NCBI RefSeq assembly: GCF_000816845.1
Contig: NZ_CP006877.1
Location: 3,167,501-3,231,500 of the forward strand
Length of the DNA stretch: 64,000 bases
Origin: Rhizobium gallicum bv. gallicum R602sp
GTDB lineage: Bacteria > Pseudomonadota > Alphaproteobacteria > Rhizobiales > Rhizobiaceae
Direction: 5' to 3'
The position numbers and the translations under genes were made by a program. Each line of letters begins with the position of its first letter. Positions within the stretch are counted from its first letter, which is position 1. Below, in pieces: positions 1-9,104 of the stretch. A model generated the notes under the pieces. The model worked only from the letters and a program-made list of their open reading frames with translations, ran no database searches and was not told the origin of the DNA.

Positions 1-465
1 GATGTTGAACAGGTTACTTTGGTCGACCACTATCATCTCCTTTGAGCTTCAAAATGCAGCCTTCGCCACAGATATGGGCCAGAATCGCGGCAAATCAGAT
101 AGCCAAGGAAACCGAAGCCGGTCGCGATGGACACAACGTCGCGATGTGCCAAGAGTGCCACAACCGGCGAAAGAGCCCTGCGGACAAGATATCGGGAAGC
201 CGGCGTCGGAATTTTTGCGCTCCGTGTCGATGATCTCGACAAACTCAGCTGCTGCTTCGCGATCCGAGCGCCCTCGGTTTGCGCCAGACGCTTCGAGATG
301 TTGTCAGGATCGCGCACATCGTCGCGATAGCCGCCGACATCCTCGACCCTGCCTTCAAACACCACCCTGGGATTCTGTTTCCTAATCGCAATTTGTTTCA
401 AGACCCGCGGTGCTCCATGACGGAACGGCCAGAGCCTCTCTCCGACCACCTCAACCATCACGAGG
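1..465. other. Unassigned stretch downstream of virB11
   Basis: This segment follows the virB11 stop codon. A minus-strand reading frame (positions 33-503, 156 codons) crosses it and overlaps the virB11 3' end, but its composition is basic and low in hydrophobic runs, it has no clear ribosome binding site, and I recognise no family. The coupling protein gene (virD4/traG) or relaxase that might be expected near a virB operon is not visible here. Confidence 0.4.
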
Positions 466-1548
466 TTACGTCCTCCTCTGCCTCTCAGTTCTGCGGCCCC
501 CACAAGCTGACCATTTCTGGCCGGCTTTCACAACGGCGACACCGATCCCGGGTGCTTGCGCGTCCCGGTAATAGACCTCGCTCACCCGAAACCGTCCATC
601 GATGCGTTTGCACTGGACGATGACGTCGATGGCAATCATCAACAGCGCACGGATATCATGCCTGTCGAGATCCCTGCCGCCTTCCGATTCCTTGACCAGC
701 AATGTCAGCTGTTCGAAGGCGAGCTGCGCGGAGCCGGCATGCACTGTCGTGATCGAACCTGGGTGCCCCGAATTGACATTGCGGATGTAATAGAATGCCG
801 TTCCGTCCCGCAGTTCCTGCAGCAGAATTCGATCGGGCCGCATGCGCAGGCTAGATTCCAGCAGGTCCCTGGCGCCGATCTTCGCCAGGCCCTGACCTCC
901 TTTGGAATAAAAGAGACGAACGTGGTTCGATTGCGGGATGACCAGCTCGGGCGTGTCCTCGATCGAAATGATCCGCTCGCTTGACGGAATATGACGGATC
1001 AGCGCTTTCGACAAGGTCGTTTTGCCAGAGCCCGTTGCGCCGGAAATGATGATGTTTTTTCTCGCCTGGACGGCTTCGCGCAGAAACGCATTGTAGGCCC
1101 TGTTCCTGTAGTACCCCAAAAGCTTGCCGTCCGATGCGTTGCCGTCTGTTTCGGTTTTCAAGCCATCATCGAACAGGCCGCCGTCATCGAGATCGTCGAG
1201 GCTTAGCGAAACGGACGACGGCTTCCGGATCGTAACGCTGACCGTTCCCTTCGTCGTTGCCGGTGGGATCACGATCTGGATCCGCTCATCGTCCGGCAGA
1301 GTGGCCGACAGGATCGGCCGTGTTTCATCGATCGCTTGACTGGAATAGCTTGCGACAGCGCGGGCAAGACGCATCAGCTTGTCGAACGATAGATCCGGCA
1401 GATCGTGGGTCTGCCATCCGGCCCTCCCCTCGGTCACCACCTGACCCGGCCAGTTGACGATGATCTCGTAAAGCGACATGTCGCGCAGAAAGGCGGAGAT
1501 TGGCGCAAGAAGTTCGCGCACGACACCGCAATCTTCTCCTTCGGTCAT
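466..1548 (-). CDS. virB11: Type IV secretion ATPase VirB11
   Basis: Hexameric traffic ATPase at the cytoplasmic base of the VirB conjugation channel; it powers pilus assembly and substrate transfer together with VirB4 and the coupling protein. The 360-residue product matches the usual family size. A Walker A motif, GATGSGKT, lies near residues 169-176, followed by the Asp box region (IISIEDTPEL), the Walker B-like segment around RPDRILLQELRDG and the His box region (GHPGSITTVHAGS). The N-terminal part (about 1-140) is the expected N-terminal domain. The gene starts 8 nt after virB10 and is the last of the eleven virB genes. The C-terminal tail after about residue 335 is rich in Gly and Arg and poorly conserved. 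Identification is secure. Confidence 0.96.
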   Translation of the reverse strand: MTEGEDCGVVRELLAPISAFLRDMSLYEIIVNWPGQVVTEGRAGWQTHDLPDLSFDKLMRLARAVASYSSQAIDETRPILSATLPDDERIQIVIPPATTKGTVSVTIRKPSSVSLSLDDLDDGGLFDDGLKTETDGNASDGKLLGYYRNRAYNAFLREAVQARKNIIISGATGSGKTTLSKALIRHIPSSERIISIEDTPELVIPQSNHVRLFYSKGGQGLAKIGARDLLESSLRMRPDRILLQELRDGTAFYYIRNVNSGHPGSITTVHAGSAQLAFEQLTLLVKESEGGRDLDRHDIRALLMIAIDVIVQCKRIDGRFRVSEVYYRDAQAPGIGVAVVKAGQKWSACGGRRTERQRRT

Positions 1549-1556
1549 CGGCGTAC

Positions 1557-2729
1557 CTATTTGGTGACCAGAGTGGAAGGCGGGCTGAAATCCCCGAGAA
1601 CGGCGCGGTCATAGGTCCTGTTGCGAGGCTCCGTCACGCGAAGCCGGTAAACGCCAGAGAAATCAAGATCCCGCGCTACGAAGATTGAGACGAGGTCGCC
1701 CTGGTGTTTCAGAAGCGTCGGCGGGATATTGATCGACTGTTCCACCGCGATCGCCGCGGCTTGCTGGCCGGCGCTCGTGGTATCCTGCGCCTCGACATCG
1801 CCTTCCTGCAGCCGGCTGCTCGCGTAGGAGGTCGCATCGCCGACGATCGACAACAGGATCGCGCTACCGAAACGCTCCCACCAGTGGGTGTCGACATAGC
1901 CGTCCATGCCGGCACGTCCAAGAGTATCGGTCGCAGGCGACGCGAGCGTGATGATCACGCCCTTCGGCGTCTTGGCACGGTTCCACAGAACAAACAGGCG
2001 TTTTTGACCGCGGCGAAGACCGCCGCGATATTCGCCAACGATCTGGGTACCCTTCTCCATCAGCACGACGCGGCCATTGTCCGACAGCACATCGCGGTTG
2101 ATGACGCAGCTTGCAAAGCCCGGCTGGTCCGAGGAAAGCGCTGTTTCGAGCACGCAAGGGATGGACGTTCCCATGGCGACGATGAAATCGCGATTTCCAA
2201 GCATGCCGGCGCGCGAGCCCTGCAATTGCGTCGGCGTCAGCATCCTGTTGAACCGCTGATCTTCGTTTTCTGCCTCAGAGCCGAGAGTGCCTGGACTGAC
2301 GTCGAACGGAAAGTCGTTCGATGGAGCATCCGAACTCTGGTTCTGCCGCTCGGCAGCCGGCCCCTTTTCGCCGCCATAAGCGATCACCGGCGCGCGGCGG
2401 GCAGCGTCCAGGAGCTTATCCTCCTCAGCCGGCGCCTCCTCGGCCACCACAGGCGTTGGCAGTTGCACTTCCGTCGGCATCACGACTGGCTGAACCGGTT
2501 CCCTGGCGCGCTCGAAATCCGAGGTCTGGCGGATGACGACGCGCTCGGGTTGGGTTCCTTCTGACGGCTTGTTCTGACCGCGCATCGACCAGAGCGCAAA
2601 AGCGACGAAGGCAACGATCGCAACGGCAACCGCGCCGCGTTTCAGGATCGGGCTGTTGTCGAGGCGCCGCCGACCGGTCGACGTTTCCGCGCGCTCTCCA
2701 GGGATCGGTGTGTTGTCTTCCGCAGCCAT
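1557..2729 (-). CDS. virB10: Type IV secretion envelope-spanning protein VirB10
   Basis: Core-complex protein that spans inner membrane to outer-membrane pore and senses energy from the ATPases. The 390-residue product has a short cytoplasmic N-terminus, one transmembrane helix (about residues 32-48, GAVAVAIVAFVAFALWS), a Pro/Glu/Val-rich periplasmic linker (about 50-130) and a C-terminal TrbI/VirB10 beta-barrel domain containing typical segments such as GTQIVGEYRG and RLFVLWNRAKTPKG. It lies between virB9 and virB11 with short gaps, so it is cotranscribed. Length and topology are standard for the family. Confidence 0.96.
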   Translation of the reverse strand: MAAEDNTPIPGERAETSTGRRRLDNSPILKRGAVAVAIVAFVAFALWSMRGQNKPSEGTQPERVVIRQTSDFERAREPVQPVVMPTEVQLPTPVVAEEAPAEEDKLLDAARRAPVIAYGGEKGPAAERQNQSSDAPSNDFPFDVSPGTLGSEAENEDQRFNRMLTPTQLQGSRAGMLGNRDFIVAMGTSIPCVLETALSSDQPGFASCVINRDVLSDNGRVVLMEKGTQIVGEYRGGLRRGQKRLFVLWNRAKTPKGVIITLASPATDTLGRAGMDGYVDTHWWERFGSAILLSIVGDATSYASSRLQEGDVEAQDTTSAGQQAAAIAVEQSINIPPTLLKHQGDLVSIFVARDLDFSGVYRLRVTEPRNRTYDRAVLGDFSPPSTLVTK

Positions 2730-2738
2730 GACACTTTC

Positions 2739-3596
2739 CTATTGCGCGATAGCGGGTTGCGCCTTGACGACACGCTCGACGGACGGTGACGTCGTGTTGG
2801 TCTCGGGGTTGATGCCGACGCGGTCGTAGGCCTCGTTGAACACGCACAGCACATCCCCTCCCCGGCGCAGGATGAACTTGCGGCTGATGGCGTGAACCAG
2901 CACCAGATTGCCGTCGACGGATTTTGGAACCAGGCCCTCGGTGCCGTCGGAGTTTTCCATGTAGATCGCCGGCATTTCCTGATTGCCGGTAAAAGCGAAA
3001 GTGGTGACTTTGCCGTTGTCATAGACGGCCTGCGGTTCGAGTGACACGGAACCTTGCGCCGAATAGCGCCAGTTTCGCGGCCCATAGACCTCGTGGAGCG
3101 CGAGCACCCGGTCCGCCCGACCGGCCTCAGCAGCCTGGGCACGGGCGGCGGCCTTCTGACGGCGCCGTTCCGCCTCATCGGCCGGGTAGCGGTACTTCAC
3201 GTAAAAATAGGTGTTCTGTCCGGCTTCGACCGTTCCGTCCCGCACCGTCAGTTCCATCTGATAGCTGCGGGTGGATCCGTCGCGCCTTGCCGTCACAACC
3301 GAGATATTGGTCACCGGCTGATGTTCCCGCGGCTTCAGGAACAGGATGTTGCCGGCCGGCGCCACCTCCCATGCAACGCTGTTGCCAAGGGCGACATGGG
3401 CAATCTCCTCGTCGGCGGCAAACTCGATCTGCACCGACGACCGCAACGTCCCGACGATCCGTGTGATGTTGTAGGGCTGATAATCGACGAAGCGGATACG
3501 GCTGTCCTTTGATGCGCTGCGGGGAATTTCCAGGGCAACCGCCGTCGATGAAAGACAAAAGCTGAAAACAGAGGCGATCAGTAATATCTGTTTCAA
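2739..3596 (-). CDS. virB9: Type IV secretion outer-membrane core protein VirB9
   Basis: Periplasmic/outer-membrane part of the T4SS core complex, which pairs with the VirB7 lipoprotein. A Sec signal peptide is clear (MKQILLIASVFSFCLSSTAVA). The N-terminal domain begins with the family-typical SKDSRIRFVDY, and the C-terminal domain contains FAFTGNQEMPAIYMEN and the conserved region around FILRRGGDVLCVFNEAYD. The length of 285 residues is usual. The start overlaps the end of virB8 by 4 nt (ATGA), which supports translational coupling. Confidence 0.95.
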   Translation of the reverse strand: MKQILLIASVFSFCLSSTAVALEIPRSASKDSRIRFVDYQPYNITRIVGTLRSSVQIEFAADEEIAHVALGNSVAWEVAPAGNILFLKPREHQPVTNISVVTARRDGSTRSYQMELTVRDGTVEAGQNTYFYVKYRYPADEAERRRQKAAARAQAAEAGRADRVLALHEVYGPRNWRYSAQGSVSLEPQAVYDNGKVTTFAFTGNQEMPAIYMENSDGTEGLVPKSVDGNLVLVHAISRKFILRRGGDVLCVFNEAYDRVGINPETNTTSPSVERVVKAQPAIAQ

Positions 3597-4264
3597 TCGA
3601 CGGCCTCCGGATCGGCACGATATTCGCTGACGGCAAAGCCCAGGGGATTGACCAGCCGGTCGGTGGAGGACATCGGCGCGTTGACATAGGAAAAGGTGAG
3701 CGTTGCGACCCAGTGCGTGGTGCTTACGTCGTCTCCGCGGGTGTTCGTGCGCATGTAGCGCACGGAGGCCACGTTTGCATTGATCAGGGAGATGGAAACA
3801 ATGCTGATGCGCGCCGTCGCGCTGCGGCCGTAGATATTCTGCGGAGATTGCGGATTGCTGCCTCGGTAGACAGTCGCAAAACGCGTCTGCTCCGGCTGCG
3901 TGGAGAGCAAGGCAACGATCCGGAAATTCTCCTCGGCCTCGCTCCAGACATAGCCTTCTCTCGCGCGCACATACTTGGCGGCGAAATATTTGGTGACGGC
4001 CTCATCATAGCTCCCGGCAGCCGACGTCAATGCGGAGACGACGTCGACGATGCCGGTGGAGTTGTCGACGCGGACCACGAAGGGCTCGACCGTTTTCAAC
4101 GGGGTGAGCCCGGCAATTGCAAAGACCGAGACGACGGCCGCGATGCCGGCACAACCAGCGACGAACCAGGCGATGCGGGCGGAACGCTCTACCTGGATCA
4201 GCCGATCCTGATCGAACCGGCGCGCCTTGTCGAAGTAGCTTTTCAGATTATCGGGCGTCACCAT
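3593..4264 (-). CDS. virB8: Type IV secretion inner-membrane assembly protein VirB8
   Basis: Bitopic inner-membrane protein that nucleates assembly of the T4SS. I chose the ATG at 4264 (MVTPDNLKSYFDKARRFDQD), giving 223 residues, because the reading frame upstream is inside virB7 and reads as proline/arginine-rich noise. One transmembrane helix lies at about residues 30-52, followed by an NTF2-like periplasmic domain containing VYRGSNPQSPQNIYG, similar to the conserved N-P-x-S-P region of the family. It starts 1 nt after the virB7 stop codon. Confidence 0.94.
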   Translation of the reverse strand: MVTPDNLKSYFDKARRFDQDRLIQVERSARIAWFVAGCAGIAAVVSVFAIAGLTPLKTVEPFVVRVDNSTGIVDVVSALTSAAGSYDEAVTKYFAAKYVRAREGYVWSEAEENFRIVALLSTQPEQTRFATVYRGSNPQSPQNIYGRSATARISIVSISLINANVASVRYMRTNTRGDDVSTTHWVATLTFSYVNAPMSSTDRLVNPLGFAVSEYRADPEAVD

Positions 4265-4265
4265 G

Positions 4266-4577
4266 TCACTTGCCCTTGCACGGACGGTAAGAACTCGCGA
4301 TATCGAAATGGGCAAGGGCGGCTGGCGTGGCCGGGGCCGGTTGCTGCGCGTAGGAGGCGGCATGGCTTGCCGGGGCGAACTGATCCTGCTTCAGCTTGCC
4401 ATCGTCCTCCCGTTGCCACATCGCCCGGTTCAGCGGCCGGCGTAAGTAGCCGTCACATTTGGGAAGCGGGTGTGTCATCGAGCTGCAGGCGGGAAGTGCC
4501 ACGGTGATCAGAAACCATGAAACGACGCGAAGCATGCGCAAACAACCTGTCCATTTCTCGAGGAGAGTGGCCATCAT
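4266..4577 (-). CDS. virB7: VirB7-like lipoprotein
   Basis: Small outer-membrane lipoprotein expected to anchor VirB9. The frame opens with ATGATG overlapping the virB6 stop; a later ATG at 4535 would place the signal peptide right at the N-terminus (MLRVVSWFLITVALPAC), with a lipobox LPA-C. After the lipidated Cys come a conserved-looking CDGYLRRPLNRAMWQ segment and an Ala/Pro-rich C-terminal tail. At 103 residues it is longer than classical Agrobacterium VirB7 (about 55), as in some other rhizobial systems. The role rests mainly on position between virB6 and virB8 and on the lipobox. Confidence 0.8.
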   Translation of the reverse strand: MMATLLEKWTGCLRMLRVVSWFLITVALPACSSMTHPLPKCDGYLRRPLNRAMWQREDDGKLKQDQFAPASHAASYAQQPAPATPAALAHFDIASSYRPCKGK

Positions 4578-5506
4578 TTTTCCCCTCCCGATCTGAGACG
4601 GCGCGAAACCGGGCGGGCCACCCGACCGACCGCTCTTGCCGAACGCGAGGCTGCCCAGGCAATCGTGCTTTCGTGAGCGTCGCGAGCAGCGCCGTAGCCG
4701 TAGGTCAAGGTTGCTCCGCCTGCCGCGAGTGCCGACGCAATAGCGGGCAACTGATAGAAGACGTAAAGTGCTGCAAGGCAGATGGCGCAGAGCGCGATCG
4801 GACGCATCAGGACGTCGGAATAGCTTTCGATCGCCGTGAAGGTCGTGTCGACGCAGGTGATCAACAACGAACCGATCGCAACGACCAGGACCTGGAGGAT
4901 GACGAAATTGGCGAGCTGCGCAATCCAAGACTCGGTGAAGCGGCGAGTGGGCTGGAACATTGCAAGCGCAATGAAGATCGGGCCGATCGCAAGCACGATG
5001 GCAAGGGCCAGCCGCGCGTAAAGCGAAACGATGTAACCGATCGCCGCGACAATAAAGCTCGCGCCAATGACCATCATCCCGCCGATGCCGGTGACAATGT
5101 CGACCGGCCAGGACGCACGGGCCCAGACTTCCTGGGCGCCCTTCTGACCCTTGTCGAGCAGGCTGTCGAAGGTAGAGGCGCTGGGCGCCGCGCCCGAGTT
5201 CAGCGCCTCGGAAATCTCTTTGGGCAGCGTCTCGAAGAACAGACCAGTGACATAGGTCTGGTACTCGCTGGCATTCCTTACCAGCATGACGATGATTGCA
5301 AGCTTCATTGCCCGAAACGCAAACTCAAGGATGGGCTCCTGGACGGAACCGCGCAGCACAAGGTAGCCGTAAAGCACGACGTAGAGCGTCAGCGCCACGG
5401 TGAGCGGGCCACTCACCCAGGTGGCGATGTTTGCGGTGCCCGACGAGAGGAACGTCTCCAGGGGCGACTTGAACTGCCCGTCGACGAAACTGAAGACCTG
5501 ATACAT
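4574..5506 (-). CDS. virB6: Type IV secretion polytopic membrane protein VirB6
   Basis: Inner-membrane channel component of the TrbL/VirB6 family. The 310-residue product has an N-terminal MYQVFSFVDGQF stretch and several transmembrane helices (for example TVALTLYVVLYGYLVLRG, a central cluster around residues 150-200 and FVILQVLVVAIGSLLITC), plus a basic C-terminal tail rich in Arg and Ser. It sits between the small lipoprotein gene and virB7, as in many rhizobial operons. The stop overlaps the virB7 start. Confidence 0.93.
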   Translation of the reverse strand: MYQVFSFVDGQFKSPLETFLSSGTANIATWVSGPLTVALTLYVVLYGYLVLRGSVQEPILEFAFRAMKLAIIVMLVRNASEYQTYVTGLFFETLPKEISEALNSGAAPSASTFDSLLDKGQKGAQEVWARASWPVDIVTGIGGMMVIGASFIVAAIGYIVSLYARLALAIVLAIGPIFIALAMFQPTRRFTESWIAQLANFVILQVLVVAIGSLLITCVDTTFTAIESYSDVLMRPIALCAICLAALYVFYQLPAIASALAAGGATLTYGYGAARDAHESTIAWAASRSARAVGRVARPVSRRLRSGGEK

Positions 5507-5509
5507 CTC

Positions 5510-5707
5510 TTAGCCTCCTGGTGACTGAGGATCCGCAGAAGCTGCAGTCTTGCCGCCTCTGTAGTTTTGGGAAGTGTCAGCATGTCTGACCGGATTGTTG
5601 CAGCACCCGGCCATGACGTTGGCGAGCAAGGCCTCATCACCCGCATCCGTCTGGCCGGAGCAAACCGGCTGGGCGGACGCGATCACGGCAGGAAGGGCAT
5701 GTTTCAT
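5510..5707 (-). CDS. Small putative lipoprotein between virB5 and virB6 (entry-exclusion-like position)
   Basis: A 65-residue product from the ATG at 5707 (MKHALPAVIASAQPVC), which overlaps the end of virB5. It has a short hydrophobic N-terminus followed by a Cys that could be a weak lipobox (AQPVC), then the segment DEALLANVMAGCCNNP and a polar tail. A small lipoprotein in this slot of virB/trw operons is often an EexN-type entry-exclusion protein, which blocks conjugation into cells already holding the plasmid. That role is inferred from position and size only; the signal peptide is weaker than normal. Confidence 0.6.
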   Translation of the reverse strand: MKHALPAVIASAQPVCSGQTDAGDEALLANVMAGCCNNPVRHADTSQNYRGGKTAASADPQSPGG

Positions 5708-6405
5708 TTGAGCGCCGCTCCCATAGCGTCCATGCGCTTGCGCCAATCCTCCGCCTTTCGCTGGTCATCGACCTGCACCTGCGCCTGCTGGATCATCTGC
5801 AAACTCTGCATGCGCAGCACGTCGGTTTGAAGAAACGCTGTTTCGGCCTGCAGCCGTGCCTGAAGATCGGCGACGTCCTTGGCATCGGCGGCGCTGGATA
5901 TCTGCTGGCGCAGCTGATCGATGCCCTCGATGCGCGTGGTGGCTGCATCATAGATCTGTTGGCCAAGGCTCATCTGCCCTGCATACTGTTTCTGGACGCG
6001 CGACAATTCCTGGGCGTAGAAATCATTGGCGTCGGTGCGATAGGTCGAGTTGCTCTTGAGGAATTTCGAAGCCGAATCGCCGAAGACATCGGTGCCCGAC
6101 CCCTTGAACAGGCCTTCGACGGCATTGAAGTCGCGTGGCAGCGCCTTGCGGATCGAAGGGTCGTTCAGCAGGCTTGCGACATCTGCCATGTTGGTGATCT
6201 TGTTCAACGACCCATAAAGCTGCCGAGCTTGCTGGAGCTGCTGGTTCAGCGTGTCGAGCTGAGACTTCAGCTGTGTGATGCTCTCGATCTGCTTTACGAT
6301 CGCCGTCCGGTCGATGACCGGAATGCCCTGTGCGGATGCCATTGCCGCCGACAGCAAGGCAGCTGCCGCCATAAGAGCGAATGTTACCCTTTTCCTTCGC
6401 ATCAT
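5704..6405 (-). CDS. virB5: Type IV secretion minor pilin VirB5
   Basis: Minor component at the tip of the T-pilus, thought to help host or recipient attachment. The 233-residue protein starts with a Sec signal peptide (RVTFALMAAAALLSAAMASAQG) and continues with IPVIDRTAIVKQIESITQLK and a long helical region rich in Gln and Leu, as is normal for VirB5. The C-terminus is also helical (QIYDAATTRIEGIDQLRQQI). It overlaps the virB4 end by 4 nt. Confidence 0.92.
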   Translation of the reverse strand: MMRRKRVTFALMAAAALLSAAMASAQGIPVIDRTAIVKQIESITQLKSQLDTLNQQLQQARQLYGSLNKITNMADVASLLNDPSIRKALPRDFNAVEGLFKGSGTDVFGDSASKFLKSNSTYRTDANDFYAQELSRVQKQYAGQMSLGQQIYDAATTRIEGIDQLRQQISSAADAKDVADLQARLQAETAFLQTDVLRMQSLQMIQQAQVQVDDQRKAEDWRKRMDAMGAALK

Positions 6406-8789
6406 CCCGTTCTCCTTCTTTGCCGGAATTCCGCCAGCCAGTCCTCTCGCAGATCACCGACCTCCGCCCTGATCGCCTCGGCGAGTTCCACGTTGGCGGT
6501 GCGGCCCGACAGTATGTCGAGCTCGTCATCGAAGCCTTTGAGGTTCAGTTCAGCGACAACGCTGTTGTGTCCCTGCTTGACGATGAAGCGACGGCTTTCG
6601 GCCGACAGTTCGCGGGTAACAAGCTCGAACTCCCGTTCGGTGAGTTTGAAACCATCGACGTAGTCGGCACGATCGCCACGCGGATTGGGAAGGAAGATCT
6701 GCGTCGGGCACTGCTCGATGATCGTGTGGGCGATCGGTGAGACAATGGCATCGCGCGGGCTTTGGGTCGCAAACAGCATGAGCCCGTTCTGTTTGCGGAT
6801 CGTCTTGAGCTTGTTTTCGGCGAGGTCGCGAAATCCTTCGTCCTGCAAGGCCTTCCAGAATTCATCGATCACGATGATGATGCGGCGCCCGTCGATCAGC
6901 TGCTCGATGCGGAAGAAGAGATAGGCCATCAACGGGGTACGGATTTCCTCGTTGTCGAGGAAATCTGTCATGTCGTATCCGACGAATTTGGCGCCGATCC
7001 CGATCTCGTCGGCCTCGTTGTCGAATACCCAGCCAAGCGGCCCTCCCCTTTCCCACCGCCGTAACCGCGAGGCGATACCCTCTGGGTCGGTGTTGTTGAG
7101 GAAAGTGCGCAAGGCGCCGATGGACCGCCGTTCGACCGGCAGGTCCGCCAGGCCGTCGACGGCCAAGGCGATGTCGCGCAGCTCCGTGACCGTCAGTTCA
7201 CGTTTCGCCGATCCGGCGAGCTTGCCGATCCATCGTGTGAGAAACGCCTTGTTTTCCGCAGTCAACTCAAGTGCTTTCAGCGGCGCGCAGCCGGTGGCCA
7301 CGCCATTCCTCACCGGCAGGTAAGCGCCACCCGCCGCGCGGACGAAAAGGTCCGACCCACGATCCTTGTCGAAAAAGACCATATGCGGATCGTGCTTTTC
7401 GAGTTGGGAAAGCATGAAGTTCAAAAGGACGGTCTTGCCGGCACCCGAGGGACCGCAGATGAATGTGTTGCCAAGGTCGCGGTGGTGGAAGTTGAAGTAG
7501 AAGGGCGAGCCGGACGCAGTCTTCAAAAGGGCAACGGCTGGTCCCCATTCATTTCCGTCCTTCTGCCCGGTTGGATAGGAATGGAAAGGCGAAAGTGCTG
7601 CAAAATTCCGGGATGTGATGGCGCCAGAGCGCGCGCGGTAGCGAAAGTTGCCAGGCAGTTGTGCCCACCAGGCCGCTTCAAGCCCGAGATCCTCGCGCGC
7701 GACGACCGCGCCGCCATTGGTAAGGTGCGAGCGGGCCTCCGCCAGACTGTCAGTGAGCGCTTTGACTGAGGAAGCGAAGACTGAAAGCGTGAGGTGATGC
7801 TCGCCAAGTACGAAGCGGTTGGATTCGAGATCGTCCATCGCGGCGTCGAGTTCTTCGACCTGGGACGCCGCCTTGTCGCCGGCGCTGACCATCTGGTTCT
7901 GCTTGCGCCCCATGATGCTGCGCGCATCCGCTTTCGAGGTGAAGGCGAAGGATTGTGCGAGGATGAGCTCGAAGGGGGCCGTCAGGATGCCGTCGAGCAT
8001 GCCGCTGCGGGTCGCTGCCGGATATTCCTTGAACCCGAACATCCCGGCATAACGGCTTTCGGCCTCGTGACGGATCTCGATGGTCTCGCGGCCGAAAATC
8101 ACCCGATCCGAATAGATCGCCGATGAAATCCTTCCTTCAGTCAACGCAATGGGCTCGCGCCGGCCACCCACGATTTGATGAAGGACTTCGCTCGGCTCGG
8201 AAAACAGGATGCCGTCCTGCTCGTAAAGGGAGAGCACCCGAGGCTCGAAGCGTTTCAGGCCCGCGGTGATGTCGGATAGCTTGCTGCGCAGGTGCTTCAG
8301 CGCAGTTTCGTCGAGCTCGACATCGCTCCGGCGCGCCCTGCGCAGCCGGGAAAGAAGGTTCACGGCCCTTTCGGCGGGATCGCGTGCGGGATGCCAGACC
8401 AGTGAAAGAAAGAGATCGTTGCGAAACAGATCCTCACCGATCATGCGCGCGCGATATCTCGAATTCAGCGCATCGGAGAAAGGATTGGCAAATTGTCCTT
8501 CCGGATAGCCGTTGTCGCGACGGCGAATGACATGCGTCCAAAGTGCGAGGCGCTCATCGGCGATATTCCGGTAGAGCGTGTTGAGGTTACGGTGCAGGCT
8601 GTTGAGGTCGAAGACGTCCGCTGTTTCAAAGGAGACGCCTTCGAGCGCGATCATCACCATCAGCGCTCTGGTACCGAGCCCGATCGTCGTCTCGTCGATA
8701 TGGCGCACATAAGGAATAAAGGTCTCCGGCCCGAGTTCGCGGGATCGAAGCGTTGCGTTCCTAGGCAAGGCTAAGGTCCCTTTCGTCAT
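6402..8789 (-). CDS. virB4: Type IV secretion ATPase VirB4
   Basis: Largest and most conserved T4SS ATPase; it energises pilus biogenesis at the inner membrane. I chose the ATG at 8789 (MTKGTLALPRNATLRSRELG), giving 795 residues, which is the family norm; the frame further upstream runs inside virB3. Walker A, GPSGAGKT, is near residues 445-452 and Walker B, RIIIVIDEF, near 635-642. A later ATPase motif (LMLFATQSPRDAI) is also present. The start overlaps virB3 by 29 nt, and the stop overlaps virB5. Confidence 0.96.
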   Translation of the reverse strand: MTKGTLALPRNATLRSRELGPETFIPYVRHIDETTIGLGTRALMVMIALEGVSFETADVFDLNSLHRNLNTLYRNIADERLALWTHVIRRRDNGYPEGQFANPFSDALNSRYRARMIGEDLFRNDLFLSLVWHPARDPAERAVNLLSRLRRARRSDVELDETALKHLRSKLSDITAGLKRFEPRVLSLYEQDGILFSEPSEVLHQIVGGRREPIALTEGRISSAIYSDRVIFGRETIEIRHEAESRYAGMFGFKEYPAATRSGMLDGILTAPFELILAQSFAFTSKADARSIMGRKQNQMVSAGDKAASQVEELDAAMDDLESNRFVLGEHHLTLSVFASSVKALTDSLAEARSHLTNGGAVVAREDLGLEAAWWAQLPGNFRYRARSGAITSRNFAALSPFHSYPTGQKDGNEWGPAVALLKTASGSPFYFNFHHRDLGNTFICGPSGAGKTVLLNFMLSQLEKHDPHMVFFDKDRGSDLFVRAAGGAYLPVRNGVATGCAPLKALELTAENKAFLTRWIGKLAGSAKRELTVTELRDIALAVDGLADLPVERRSIGALRTFLNNTDPEGIASRLRRWERGGPLGWVFDNEADEIGIGAKFVGYDMTDFLDNEEIRTPLMAYLFFRIEQLIDGRRIIIVIDEFWKALQDEGFRDLAENKLKTIRKQNGLMLFATQSPRDAIVSPIAHTIIEQCPTQIFLPNPRGDRADYVDGFKLTEREFELVTRELSAESRRFIVKQGHNSVVAELNLKGFDDELDILSGRTANVELAEAIRAEVGDLREDWLAEFRQRRRTG

Positions 8790-9099
8790 AGTGTCTGGTG
8801 AGTTTGAGCGGCGAGAGCGTAGCCCCGCCCCAATAGGAGGTGTTGCGCGATCGACCACGGGTCTCCATCCAAGAAACCAGGATCCGGAACATGTTATGGT
8901 CGTGCTTGACGAGCGTTCGGAACAAGAAATGGAAGACGACGCCGACAAGCGCATAGGCAATCGATCCCGCCGTGATGTAGAGGATCGTCGTCAGCATGAT
9001 GTTCAAACCCATCGCCTCCATCGTCACACCGGCAATCATCGCCGGCCGGGTGCAGGCGAGGAACAGGGTATCTTCTTCGATGTCGGGAGCTGTCGCCAT
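8761..9099 (-). CDS. virB3: Type IV secretion protein VirB3
   Basis: Small inner-membrane protein required for pilus assembly, working with VirB4. The start at 9099 (MATAPDIEEDTLFLACTRPA) gives 112 residues. The segment LFLACTRPAMIAGV is the family hallmark and is followed by two hydrophobic helices (MLTTILYITAGSIAYALVGV) and the C-terminal stretch SWMETRGRSRNTSYWGGATL, which is strongly VirB3-like. The gene begins 5 nt after virB2. A longer frame start at 9426 lies inside virB2 and is not credible. Confidence 0.94.
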   Translation of the reverse strand: MATAPDIEEDTLFLACTRPAMIAGVTMEAMGLNIMLTTILYITAGSIAYALVGVVFHFLFRTLVKHDHNMFRILVSWMETRGRSRNTSYWGGATLSPLKLTRHYDERDLSLA

Positions 9100-9104
9100 G
9101 CCGT

